Below, in pieces: positions 1 to 6,105 of a stretch of DNA of 9,373 nt. Each line of letters starts with the position of its first letter. The stretch's first letter is position 1. The DNA comes from Comamonas sp. lk (GTDB lineage: Bacteria > Pseudomonadota > Gammaproteobacteria > Burkholderiales > Burkholderiaceae_C), in assembly GCA_945875225.1 (NCBI GenBank), contig CAMCJY010000056.1, positions 1 through 9,373 of the forward strand. The letters run 5' to 3'. The notes below the pieces were generated by a model, which was not told where the DNA came from, made no database searches, and saw only the letters and a program-made list of their open reading frames with translations. The position numbers and the translations under genes were made by a program.

Positions 1-609
1 ATGTGTGATGTACGCCCGAGCGTACCAACGCAGGCCGGTATGTGCTTACTCATGGGCGATATTGAAGCCCTCAAGCCCAGCAATACCGGGTGGTTGGTGG
101 CTGATGTGGTGGTCGACACTTTTGCTTTCGGCTGGGCGCGCACTGAAATAGATCCCGCTTTGCTCGCTCTGCTGGACGACCCGCAATGGCAGCCCTATGT
201 AGTGTTTCCCGGGGAATACGCCGCACCTGCGCGCGTAATACACGCGGTGGGTAGGGAGTCTGCGTCCAGCGACAAGCGTCCTTTGTTTATTTTGTTAGAC
301 GGCACCTGGGCCGAGGCGCGCAAGATGTTTCGCAAAAGCCCCTATCTGGAGCGTTTTCCCGTGCTCAGTTTGTCGCCCTTGCAGCTCTCGCGTTACCAGT
401 TGCGCCGCTCGCGGCGCGACGACCATTTTTGCACCAGCGAAGTCGCCGCCCTGTGCCTGGAATTGGCGGGCGAGGGCCGCGCCGCGGAAACATTGAGCGC
501 CTACCTGGACGTCTACACCCATCATTACCTGCGTGCCAAACAACAGTTGCCGATAGAACACGAAAGTCTGGCCTATGCGTGCTGGCGAAGTCTCGATCCG
601 GTCTCGTAG
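1..609 (+). CDS. tapT: tRNA-uridine aminocarboxypropyltransferase, DTW domain (TapT/YfiP), 5'-truncated
   Basis: This DTW-domain enzyme transfers the 3-amino-3-carboxypropyl group of S-adenosylmethionine to a uridine in tRNA; E. coli YfiP/TapT makes acp3U47. Visible from the first base are the block KPSNTG (residues 25-30), AFGWARTE (42-49), the family signature LLDGTW (98-103), EARKMFRKSPYL (105-116) and CTSEVAALCLELAG (144-157). These match my memory of E. coli YfiP closely and in the same order. By that comparison the first Met-Cys falls inside the N-terminal Cys-x-Cys zinc motif, so the reading frame very probably enters from upstream and the ATG at base 1 is not the start; roughly 40-50 N-terminal residues are missing. 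The stop is TAG at 607-609. It lies upstream of two small plus-strand genes, with 92 bases before the next start, so operon membership is uncertain. Function assignment is firm; the symbol follows E. coli usage. Confidence 0.9.
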   Translation: MCDVRPSVPTQAGMCLLMGDIEALKPSNTGWLVADVVVDTFAFGWARTEIDPALLALLDDPQWQPYVVFPGEYAAPARVIHAVGRESASSDKRPLFILLDGTWAEARKMFRKSPYLERFPVLSLSPLQLSRYQLRRSRRDDHFCTSEVAALCLELAGEGRAAETLSAYLDVYTHHYLRAKQQLPIEHESLAYACWRSLDPVS

Positions 610-619
610 CGTTTGCCGG

Positions 620-648
620 CGCTGGACATAATTGGATGTTGTCCGGCG
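620..648. other. Imperfect stem-loop just after tapT
   Basis: The arms CGCTGGACA (620-628) and TGTCCGGCG (640-648) can pair over 9 bp, with one G-T wobble and an 11-base loop, starting 11 bases after the tapT stop. No T-run follows, so it does not look like a standard intrinsic terminator. It could be an attenuating or 3'-end-protecting structure, or chance in GC-rich DNA. Confidence 0.25.
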
Positions 649-692
649 GCAGGCCTTACAGGCGCCTAGGCAAAAGTTTTCTTACTCACATT

Positions 693-698
693 GGGGTG
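693..698 (+). promoter_or_regulatory. Probable ribosome binding site for the DUF4188 gene
   Basis: GGGG at 693-696 (within GGGGTG) sits 5 bases before the ATG at 702. It supports 702 as the start, as against the much earlier in-frame ATG at 429 inside tapT. An in-frame GTG at 696 overlaps it and is a weaker alternative. Confidence 0.45.
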
Positions 699-701
699 CT
701 T

Positions 702-1166
702 ATGATTTACAAAGACCGAATGACCGCCAAGATGGAAGGTGACTTTGTGGTGTTTCTTATCGGTATGCGGCTCAATAAACCCTGGCTGCTGCACAAGCTA
801 TTGCCGGTTTTTGGTGCGATGCCAAAAATGCTCAAAGAGTTGTACACCAAGCCAGAGTTAGGCCTCATACACCATGAAATGTGGTTCTCGCGCACCATCA
901 TCCTGGTTCAATACTGGCGCTCCATGGACCAACTGATGGACTACGCAAAAAACAAAGATGCGGCGCATCTGCCGGCGTGGCAAGCCTTTAACAAAGCCAT
1001 TGGTACCGACGGCACGGTGGGCATTTGGCACGAAACCTATCAGGCCGGTTCGGGCACTTACGAGAATGTGTATGCCAATATGCCTGCATTTGGCTTAGGG
1101 AAGGCGGGCGTATTGGTGCAGGCCAAGGGGCATCTCAAATCCGCCGCCGATAGGCTGAGTAGCTAG
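702..1166 (+). CDS. DUF4188 domain protein (monooxygenase-like ferredoxin fold)
   Basis: This 154-residue protein resembles the DUF4188 family (Pfam Monooxy_af470-like), predicted to adopt a dimeric alpha/beta ferredoxin-like fold related to antibiotic-biosynthesis-type monooxygenases. No reaction is established for the family as far as I know. Recognisable parts are GDFVVFLIGMRLNKPW (residues 13-28), a Leu/Met-rich helix to about 50, HHEMWFSRTIILVQYWRS (57-74), a helix with HLPAWQAFNKA (89-99) and VGIWHETY (106-113). There is no signal peptide or membrane segment, so it is probably cytoplasmic. The ATG at 702 is chosen because GGGG lies 5 bases upstream and the family begins with this block; the frame stays open back to 429, but that part is tapT in another frame. 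The gene looks less GC-rich than its neighbours, which may hint at different ancestry. It sits 50 bases before the CMD-family gene and may share its transcript. Confidence 0.82.
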   Translation: MIYKDRMTAKMEGDFVVFLIGMRLNKPWLLHKLLPVFGAMPKMLKELYTKPELGLIHHEMWFSRTIILVQYWRSMDQLMDYAKNKDAAHLPAWQAFNKAIGTDGTVGIWHETYQAGSGTYENVYANMPAFGLGKAGVLVQAKGHLKSAADRLSS

Positions 1167-1216
1167 TACTTCAAGCCAAGCAAAATTTATTCAATGCACT
1201 CACTGAGCAAAAAACT

Positions 1217-1762
1217 ATGCGCATACCCGATTGGACACCCGAACAAAAGCCACAGCCGACCGACTTGGTAGAAGCGATTCTTGCGCGACGCGGCGGCGCG
1301 CTGATTAACCTGGACAAGGCTTTGCTGTGGAGCGAACCCCTTGCCCGTGGCTGGAATGTCTATCTCAAGGCGGTGCGCACCGGCTTGCCCACCAGTCGCA
1401 AACTGCGCGAGCTGGGCATTTGCACGGTGGCGCTATTGACCGGGGCAGATTATGAGTACCACCACCACGCCCCGGATTTTCTCGCCGCCGGTGGGAGCCA
1501 GGCCGAACTAGATGCTTTACGCGTGTTGGTGGACGCCGATCCGCGCGCGGTTCCTACCAGCGCCGTCCTGGGTGAAGTAGAAAAAATCATCATCCAATAC
1601 GCCGCGCAGATGACGCTGGACGTGAAAGTCAGCGACACCCTGTTCGCGGCCATGCGTGCGCATTTCGACCCGACAGAGATCGTCGAAATCACCACTGCGA
1701 TCGCTACCTACAACATGGTTGCACGCATCCTGGTCGCGCTGCAGATCCGGCCTGAGCCATAG
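1217..1762 (+). CDS. Carboxymuconolactone decarboxylase (CMD/AhpD-like) family protein
   Basis: This 181-residue, largely helical protein matches the CMD/AhpD-like superfamily, which includes gamma-carboxymuconolactone decarboxylase, AhpD peroxidase partners and many uncharacterised members. The core is at residues 61-90: RKLRELGICTVALLTGADYEYHHHAPDFLA, shown here as RKLRELGICT (61-70), VALLTGADYE (71-80) and YHHHAPDFLA (81-90). It corresponds to the usual Arg-Glu-Leu helix followed by the Tyr-Glu-x-x-His segment. The paired CxxC of AhpD is absent (C69 is alone), so a disulfide peroxidase role is unlikely; Glu65, Glu80 and the His82-84 cluster are the candidate acid/base residues. No signal peptide is seen. 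The ATG at 1217 has only a weak purine stretch upstream (GAG at 1205-1207). The gene follows the DUF4188 gene by 50 bases and ends 36 bases before the convergent Bug gene. Substrate unknown. Confidence 0.83.
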   Translation: MRIPDWTPEQKPQPTDLVEAILARRGGALINLDKALLWSEPLARGWNVYLKAVRTGLPTSRKLRELGICTVALLTGADYEYHHHAPDFLAAGGSQAELDALRVLVDADPRAVPTSAVLGEVEKIIIQYAAQMTLDVKVSDTLFAAMRAHFDPTEIVEITTAIATYNMVARILVALQIRPEP

Positions 1763-1774
1763 CAAGGCGGCGCA

Positions 1775-1791
1775 GGCCCGCGCTGCGGGTC
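1775..1791. other. Small GC-rich hairpin between convergent genes
   Basis: GGCCCGC (1775-1781) can pair with GCGGGTC (1785-1791) over 7 bp with one G-T wobble and a 3-base loop. It lies in the 36-bp gap between the plus-strand CMD gene and the minus-strand Bug gene. It may help end either transcript, but no T-run is present on either side. Confidence 0.3.
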
Positions 1792-1798
1792 GGTGCGC

Positions 1799-2782
1799 TC
1801 AATCGGCCTGGATATTGTTGTCCTTCACCACCTTGGCCCAAACGTCCATCTGGCGCTCGATGAATACGCGTGCAGCCTCTGGCGTGCCACCCACCACGTC
1901 GATGCCCTGCGCGTCCATCCGCTTGGCGGTATCGGGCATGCGCATCGCTTTGTTGATCTCTTCGTTCATGCGCTTGACGATTTCGGGCGGCGTTTTTGCT
2001 GGCGCCAGCACGGCCCACCAAGCTGGAGCGTCAAATCCAGCAAAACCGCTTTCGGCAAGCGTAGGTACATCAGGTAAATCGGGCGAGCGTTTGGACGTTG
2101 TTACCACCAGCGGGCGCATGCGTTTGCTGTCTACATGCGGCTTCATTAAAAAGACCGATCCGATCGCAAGGGGCACATGCCCGGCGACGGCGTCGTTCAT
2201 CAGGGGGCCGCCGCCCTTGTAGGGTATGTGTTGGAACTCCAGGCCAGCGCTCTTGCCCAGCAGCTCTATGGCCAAATGCCCTAGGCTGCCCGAACCGATG
2301 GTGCCGTAGCTGGCACCTTTTTTGGCTTTTGCTGCGGCGACGACATCGGCGAAGGTCTTGAATTCCGACCCGGCGTAGGTGGCCAGCACCATCGGCGCGG
2401 TACCTATGAGCACGACCGGGACCAAGTCCTTGCGCGAATCAAATGCCATATTGGGTATCAGGCTGGGATTGACCCCGTGCGTGTCAAAAACCACGGCAAA
2501 GGTGTAGCCGTCAGGCGCTGCAGCCGCCACGGCGGCGGTCCCGATCGCGCCGGAAGCGCCACCTTTGTTTTCGACAACAATACTTTGCCCGATCTGTTGA
2601 GACAAAGGCTGTGCCAGCAGGCGCGCCACCTGGTCCACCGATCCGCCCGGCGGAAAGACGGCCACCAGTTTGATGGCTTGCTTGGTCGGCCAGGCTTGTG
2701 CTTGCGCGCACTGGGCTGTCGCCAACAGGAGGGTCGCCGCGATGGCAAGGACCGGGGTGAGGCTGCGAATTTTTAAATTCAT
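1799..2782 (-). CDS. Bug-family (tripartite tricarboxylate transporter) periplasmic solute-binding protein
   Basis: This 327-residue protein has a Sec signal peptide (basic MNLKIR, hydrophobic 10-22, likely cleavage after AQA at 28-30), placing it in the periplasm. The mature part shows the Bug/TctC layout: FPPGGSVDQVARLLAQPLSQ (residues 43-62), then VVENKGGASGAIGT (69-82), PDGYTFAV (90-97), YGTIGSGSLGHLA (159-171), PYKGGGPLMNDAVAGHVPLA (187-206) and DVPTLAESG (238-246). Bug proteins typically bind small carboxylates or amide-type metabolites for TctAB carriers or sensory partners. No TctA or TctB gene lies in the window, so this is an orphan binding protein. The ATG at 2782 is preferred over the in-frame ATG at 2863 because it gives a clean signal peptide and has AGGAAG just upstream. 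It is separated from the importer operon by a terminator, so it is probably transcribed on its own. Ligand unknown; an uptake role related to the purine locus is only a guess. Confidence 0.9.
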   Translation of the reverse strand: MNLKIRSLTPVLAIAATLLLATAQCAQAQAWPTKQAIKLVAVFPPGGSVDQVARLLAQPLSQQIGQSIVVENKGGASGAIGTAAVAAAAPDGYTFAVVFDTHGVNPSLIPNMAFDSRKDLVPVVLIGTAPMVLATYAGSEFKTFADVVAAAKAKKGASYGTIGSGSLGHLAIELLGKSAGLEFQHIPYKGGGPLMNDAVAGHVPLAIGSVFLMKPHVDSKRMRPLVVTTSKRSPDLPDVPTLAESGFAGFDAPAWWAVLAPAKTPPEIVKRMNEEINKAMRMPDTAKRMDAQGIDVVGGTPEAARVFIERQMDVWAKVVKDNNIQAD

Positions 2783-2786
2783 AGTA

Positions 2787-2792
2787 CTTCCT
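2787..2792 (-). promoter_or_regulatory. Ribosome binding site of the Bug gene
   Basis: On the minus strand AGGAAG lies 4 bases before the ATG at 2782 (6 bases from the AGGA core). It decides the start in favour of 2782 over the upstream in-frame ATG at 2863. Confidence 0.7.
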
Positions 2793-2850
2793 AAGAATCC
2801 AACGATGGGAACCCGAGCATAAGGCCCCAGCCTGTGCTTTCGGCGCGAGG

Positions 2851-2876
2851 CGTACAAATCCACAATGTATGCACAA
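2851..2876 (-). promoter_or_regulatory. Candidate control site with repeated TTGT upstream of the Bug gene
   Basis: Read on the minus strand, the stretch between the hairpin and the Bug gene holds TTGTG, six bases, TTGTG again, and then TTGTAC, giving three TTGT copies at offsets 1, 12 and 20. The first two are spaced by about one helical turn. This could be an activator or repressor site for the Bug promoter. No convincing -35/-10 pair was found in the roughly 90 bp, and TTGT is a short motif, so support is weak. Confidence 0.22.
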
Positions 2877-2904
2877 AAAAAGGCCGCTGTGAAGCGGCCT
2901 TTTT
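2877..2904 (-). terminator. Intrinsic terminator of the importer operon, possibly bidirectional
   Basis: AAAAAGGCCGC (2877-2887) and GCGGCCTTTTT (2894-2904) form a perfect 11-bp stem around a 6-base loop TGTGAA. On the minus strand it begins 18 bases after the stop of the BMP gene and ends in seven consecutive T, the classic form. The plus strand also ends in five T, so it could stop transcription from either side. It separates the four-gene importer operon from the Bug gene, which implies that the Bug gene has its own promoter. Confidence 0.88.
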
Positions 2905-2922
2905 CACAGGGTTAAAACCTGA

Positions 2923-4059
2923 TCACTTGCCTGGGACTTTGCCTTCCACGCCCTTGACGTAAAACATCACGCCGCTCAGGAATTTGTCGTCAGCGACTTC
3001 GCCGTCTTTGAGCAGGGTCTTACCGCTGTTGTCTATCAGTGGTCCCTTCCAGATGCTGAAGGTGCCCGCTTTCAGGCCGGCTTTGATTTCCTCGACTTTG
3101 GCTTTGGTGTCTGCGGGCACATCTTCGGCGATAGAGACGATGTCAATCGCGCCTTCTTTCACGCCCCACCATACGCCACCGGTGGCCCAGGTGCCTTCCA
3201 AGGCGTCTTTGGTGGCCTTGATGTAGTAAGGCGTCCAGTTGATGACGGCCGATGCCAAGTGGGCTTTGGGGCCATAGGCGGTCATGTCCGAATCCCAGCC
3301 GAAGGCGCGCTTGCCTTTGTCCTGTGCGGTTTTGAGCACAGCGGGGGAATCGGTATTTTGGAACAGCACATCCGCGCCGCCATTGATCAGGCTGGTGGCG
3401 GCTTCAGTTTCTTTGGGCGGGTTGAACCACTCATTGACCCAGACCACTTTGGTCTTGATCTTGGGGTTGCTGCTTTGCGCGCCCAGCGTGAAGCTATTGA
3501 TGTTGCGGATCACTTCAGGAATTGGCACCGAAGCGACCACCCCCAGCGTGCCGGTCTTGCTCATCTTGCCTGCGATCACGCCGGCCATGTACGCGCCTTC
3601 GTAAGTGCGGCTGTCGTAGGTGCGCATGTTGTCGGCGGTCTTGTAACCGGTGGCATGCTCAAACTTCACGTCTTTGAATTCGGGGGCCAGCTTGAGCATG
3701 GTTTCCATGTAGCCGAAAGTGGTGCCGAAAATCACTTTATTGCCTTGGCTGGCCATGTCGCGGATGACACGCTCAGCGTCGGCTGATTCGGGCACGTTTT
3801 CTACAAAAGAGGTAAGCACTTTTTCGCCAAATTCTTTTTCAATCGCTTTACGGGCGTTGTCATGTGCAAACGTCCAGCCGCCATCGCCCACAGGGCCGAC
3901 GTAGGCAAAGGCGATCTTCAGGGGCTCGGCCTTGGGTGCCGAAGCCGCCGGAGCAGGAGCCTGCGCCTCAGGCTTTTTGCCACAGCCCACCAGCACCGCT
4001 GCAGCAATGGCTGTCACCGCCGCAATTTTCAGCAGCGAACGTTTTTGCACATCTGTCAT
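2923..4059 (-). CDS. BMP-family ABC transporter substrate-binding lipoprotein (purine nucleoside/nucleobase type)
   Basis: This 378-residue protein is the binding component of the importer encoded just upstream. A lipoprotein signal (KRSLLK, hydrophobic 11-23, lipobox LVGC with Cys26) anchors it to a membrane by lipid, followed by an Ala/Pro-rich linker (30-45). The BMP/PnrA fold is recognised by IAFAYVGPVGDGGWT (49-63), RTYEGAYMAGVIAGKMSKTG (151-170), GVVASVPIPEVIRNINSF (173-190), GGADVLFQNTDSP (227-239) and FGWDSDM (253-259). Family members bind nucleosides (PnrA, BmpA-like) or riboflavin (RfuA). Trp at 62 and 211 stands near where nucleoside binders usually have Phe, and the Lys of the usual LTSxxK block is missing in LASAVIN (268-274), so the ligand may be a free purine base. 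The ATG at 4059 has AAGGA 6 bases upstream. The gene is last in the operon, after a 46-base gap, and is followed by a strong terminator. Confidence 0.92.
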   Translation of the reverse strand: MTDVQKRSLLKIAAVTAIAAAVLVGCGKKPEAQAPAPAASAPKAEPLKIAFAYVGPVGDGGWTFAHDNARKAIEKEFGEKVLTSFVENVPESADAERVIRDMASQGNKVIFGTTFGYMETMLKLAPEFKDVKFEHATGYKTADNMRTYDSRTYEGAYMAGVIAGKMSKTGTLGVVASVPIPEVIRNINSFTLGAQSSNPKIKTKVVWVNEWFNPPKETEAATSLINGGADVLFQNTDSPAVLKTAQDKGKRAFGWDSDMTAYGPKAHLASAVINWTPYYIKATKDALEGTWATGGVWWGVKEGAIDIVSIAEDVPADTKAKVEEIKAGLKAGTFSIWKGPLIDNSGKTLLKDGEVADDKFLSGVMFYVKGVEGKVPGK

Positions 4060-4105
4060 GTCATTTCCTTTTTAGAAAGTAAGGTCAGGGGAGGAGAAAA
4101 AATCT

Positions 4106-5026
4106 TCAGGAACCGGGGTAAAACGGTTTTCCGATCGAAGCTGGCATATTAATCCGAATCCAGGCCGGATTGCGGGAGATCAGCGCCAACACCACGATGG
4201 TGGCGACATAGGGCAGCATGCTTAGCACTTGGCTGGGCACTTCCACGCCAATGCCTTGGAGGTGGAATTGGAGCATGGTGACACCGCCGAACAAATACGC
4301 CCCAAGGAGTACACGGCCGGGCCGCCAGGTGGCAAAGGTGGTCAGCGCCAGGGCGATCCAGCCCTTGCCAGCGACCATGCCCTCCACCCACAGCGGGGTG
4401 TAAATAATCGAAATATAGGCCCCGGCCAGGCCACACAGCGCGCCCCCGGCGACCACGCAGGCCAAGCGTATCCAGCGCACCGGGTAGCCCAGGGCATGGG
4501 CCGATTCCGGGCTTTCGCCCACGCTGCGCAAAATCAAGCCGCTGCGGGTGCGGTACAAAAACCAGACCAAGGCGCCGGCAAAAGCAATCGTCAAATACAC
4601 CAGCGGGTGGTGCTTGAACAGTGCCGAACCGAGCAGGGGAATGTCCGACAAGCCGGCAATCGCAAAAGTCGGCCGCTCAGGCATTTTTTCTTGGACATAG
4701 CCCACGCCCACAAAGGCGGAAAAGCCGGCGCCAAACAGGCTGAGCGCCAGGCCGGTGGCGTACTGGTTGGTATTGAGCCAGATCACCAGCGCGCCAAATA
4801 CGGCCGCCATCAGGCCACCGGCCAACATGCCCGCCACAAAGCCCAAGCTGTCACTGCCGGTATGCACGACCGCAGCAAAGCCGGCGATGGCGGCGCACAG
4901 CATCATGCCCTCGGCGCCCAGGTTGACGATGCCCGCTTTCTCGTTGATCAAAAGCCCCAGCGAAGCGATAGCCAACACGGTGCCGGCATTGAGCGTGGCG
5001 GCGATTAGCAGTGCATAGGATTCCAT
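4106..5026 (-). CDS. ABC transporter permease, BMP-linked nucleoside/purine importer, second permease
   Basis: This 306-residue inner-membrane protein is one of two permeases forming the channel of the importer. It is highly hydrophobic with about eight to ten predicted membrane segments, beginning near residue 5 without a cleaved signal. Family landmarks are INEKAGIVNLGAEGMML (27-43), SVGESPESAHALGYPV (168-183, the cytoplasmic loop expected to contact the ATPase), GALCGLAGAYISI (195-207) and GMVAGKGWIALAL (216-228). These are typical of the shorter permease of the BmpA/NupPQ/YufPQ type, related to the branched-chain amino acid and ribose transporter permeases. The ATG at 5024-5026 overlaps the preceding permease stop by one base (TGATG), with GAGGGGAG 6 bases upstream, indicating translational coupling. 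The stop is 46 bases before the binding-protein gene. Confidence 0.93.
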   Translation of the reverse strand: MESYALLIAATLNAGTVLAIASLGLLINEKAGIVNLGAEGMMLCAAIAGFAAVVHTGSDSLGFVAGMLAGGLMAAVFGALVIWLNTNQYATGLALSLFGAGFSAFVGVGYVQEKMPERPTFAIAGLSDIPLLGSALFKHHPLVYLTIAFAGALVWFLYRTRSGLILRSVGESPESAHALGYPVRWIRLACVVAGGALCGLAGAYISIIYTPLWVEGMVAGKGWIALALTTFATWRPGRVLLGAYLFGGVTMLQFHLQGIGVEVPSQVLSMLPYVATIVVLALISRNPAWIRINMPASIGKPFYPGS

Positions 5027-6105
5027 CAGCGGCTCCCCTCGTTTGCGGCTTGCGCCTGGCGCACCAGCCGGTAGTTCACCAGCGTGTCACAGGCCAGCAG
5101 GCTGAACAGCAAAAGCCCTTGGAACACACCGGTCAGCGACTTGGGCAGTCCCAGACGCGATTGCGCCAGCTCGCCGCCGATATAAAACATGCTCATCAGC
5201 AGGCTGGAAAATACCAGTCCCACCGGATGCAGCCGGCCTACATAGGCCACGATGATGGCGGCAAAGCCATAGCCCGCAGGCACATACGGCGTCAGCTGCC
5301 CGATCGGCCCCGCAACCTCCAGCGCGCCCGCCAGCCCGGCCATGCCGCCCGAGACCAGCAGCGCGGTCCACAAAGCCTGGCGCGCCGAAAAGCCGGCATA
5401 GCGCGCCGCCGCCGGTGCCAGGCCTCCCACCTGCTGGGCAAACCCGGCCCGGGTGCGGAACAAAAACACCCATACCACAGCCACACCGGCCAAGGCAAAC
5501 AAGACGCCAATCGTCATACGCGAGTCGCTCATCAGGCGCGGAATGCGGGTTACCGCGTCAAAATTCTTGGTCTGCGGAAAGTTATAGCCCAGCGGGTCTT
5601 TCCACGGGCCATAGACCAAGAGACCCAGCACCTGCACCGCTACATACACCATCATCAGGCTGACCAAAATTTCATTGGCATTAAAGCGGTCGCGCAGTAG
5701 CGCAGTGATGCCGGCCCAAAACATGCCGCCTAGCACGCCCGCCAAAATGACGGCTACCAAAATCCAGCGGCCCGTGTCCTTCTCGGCGAACAGTGCGACG
5801 CCGCTGGCACAGACTGCGCCAATGATGTACTGCCCTTCGGCGCCGATATTCCACACATTGGAGCGAAAACACACCGCCAGCCCGAGCGCGATCAGCAGCA
5901 AAGGCGTGGCCTTGACCACCAGCTCGCCCAAGGCATAAGCGCTTTTCACCGGCTCCCAGAAAAACATTTGCAAGCCCCGCACCGGGTCTTTGCCCAGCAG
6001 GCTAAATAGCAAAATACCCAGCAGCACGGTAATCAGCAGCGCCAGCAAAGGCGATGCAAAAGTCCAAAAGGCCGAAGGCTGGGCGCGTACTTGCAGCTTG
6101 ATCAT
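5026..6105 (-). CDS. ABC transporter permease, BMP-linked nucleoside/purine importer, first permease
   Basis: This 359-residue inner-membrane protein is the longer of the two channel subunits. A first membrane segment lies at about 18-38, followed by a periplasmic stretch and then a core with VWNIGAEGQYIIGA (84-97), RFNANEILVSLMMVYVA (140-156), a long loop 165-195, and ARYAGFSARQALW (234-246, the likely ATPase-facing loop), then GGMAGLAGALEVAG (253-266). The NIGAEGQ block and the NE(I/V) segment are characteristic of the NupP/YufP-type permease. The start is placed at 6105 because this ATG overlaps the ATPase stop in the usual ATGA form and has GGGAGG 7 bases upstream; an in-frame ATG 30 bases earlier would overlap the ATPase further. 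It ends by a one-base overlap with the second permease. Confidence 0.93.
   Translation of the reverse strand: MIKLQVRAQPSAFWTFASPLLALLITVLLGILLFSLLGKDPVRGLQMFFWEPVKSAYALGELVVKATPLLLIALGLAVCFRSNVWNIGAEGQYIIGAVCASGVALFAEKDTGRWILVAVILAGVLGGMFWAGITALLRDRFNANEILVSLMMVYVAVQVLGLLVYGPWKDPLGYNFPQTKNFDAVTRIPRLMSDSRMTIGVLFALAGVAVVWVFLFRTRAGFAQQVGGLAPAAARYAGFSARQALWTALLVSGGMAGLAGALEVAGPIGQLTPYVPAGYGFAAIIVAYVGRLHPVGLVFSSLLMSMFYIGGELAQSRLGLPKSLTGVFQGLLLFSLLACDTLVNYRLVRQAQAANEGSR

Noticed and set aside
429..701. Upstream extension of the DUF4188 reading frame
   Set aside because: The extension is out of frame within tapT and the short gap after it, is Arg/Gly/Pro-rich, and the family homology begins at 702, where a ribosome site is present.
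2783..2863. 27-residue N-terminal extension of the Bug protein
   Set aside because: It would bury the signal peptide behind a charged stretch, and the ribosome site AGGAAG points to 2782.
3259..3786. A 175-codon plus-strand open frame opposite the BMP gene
   Set aside because: Antisense shadow of a well-supported lipoprotein gene; no motif or ribosome site supports it.
4229..5700. Long plus-strand open frames of 259 and 229 codons opposite the two permease genes
   Set aside because: They are Gln/His/Arg-rich with no domain, and run antisense to permeases with clear family motifs and coupled starts.
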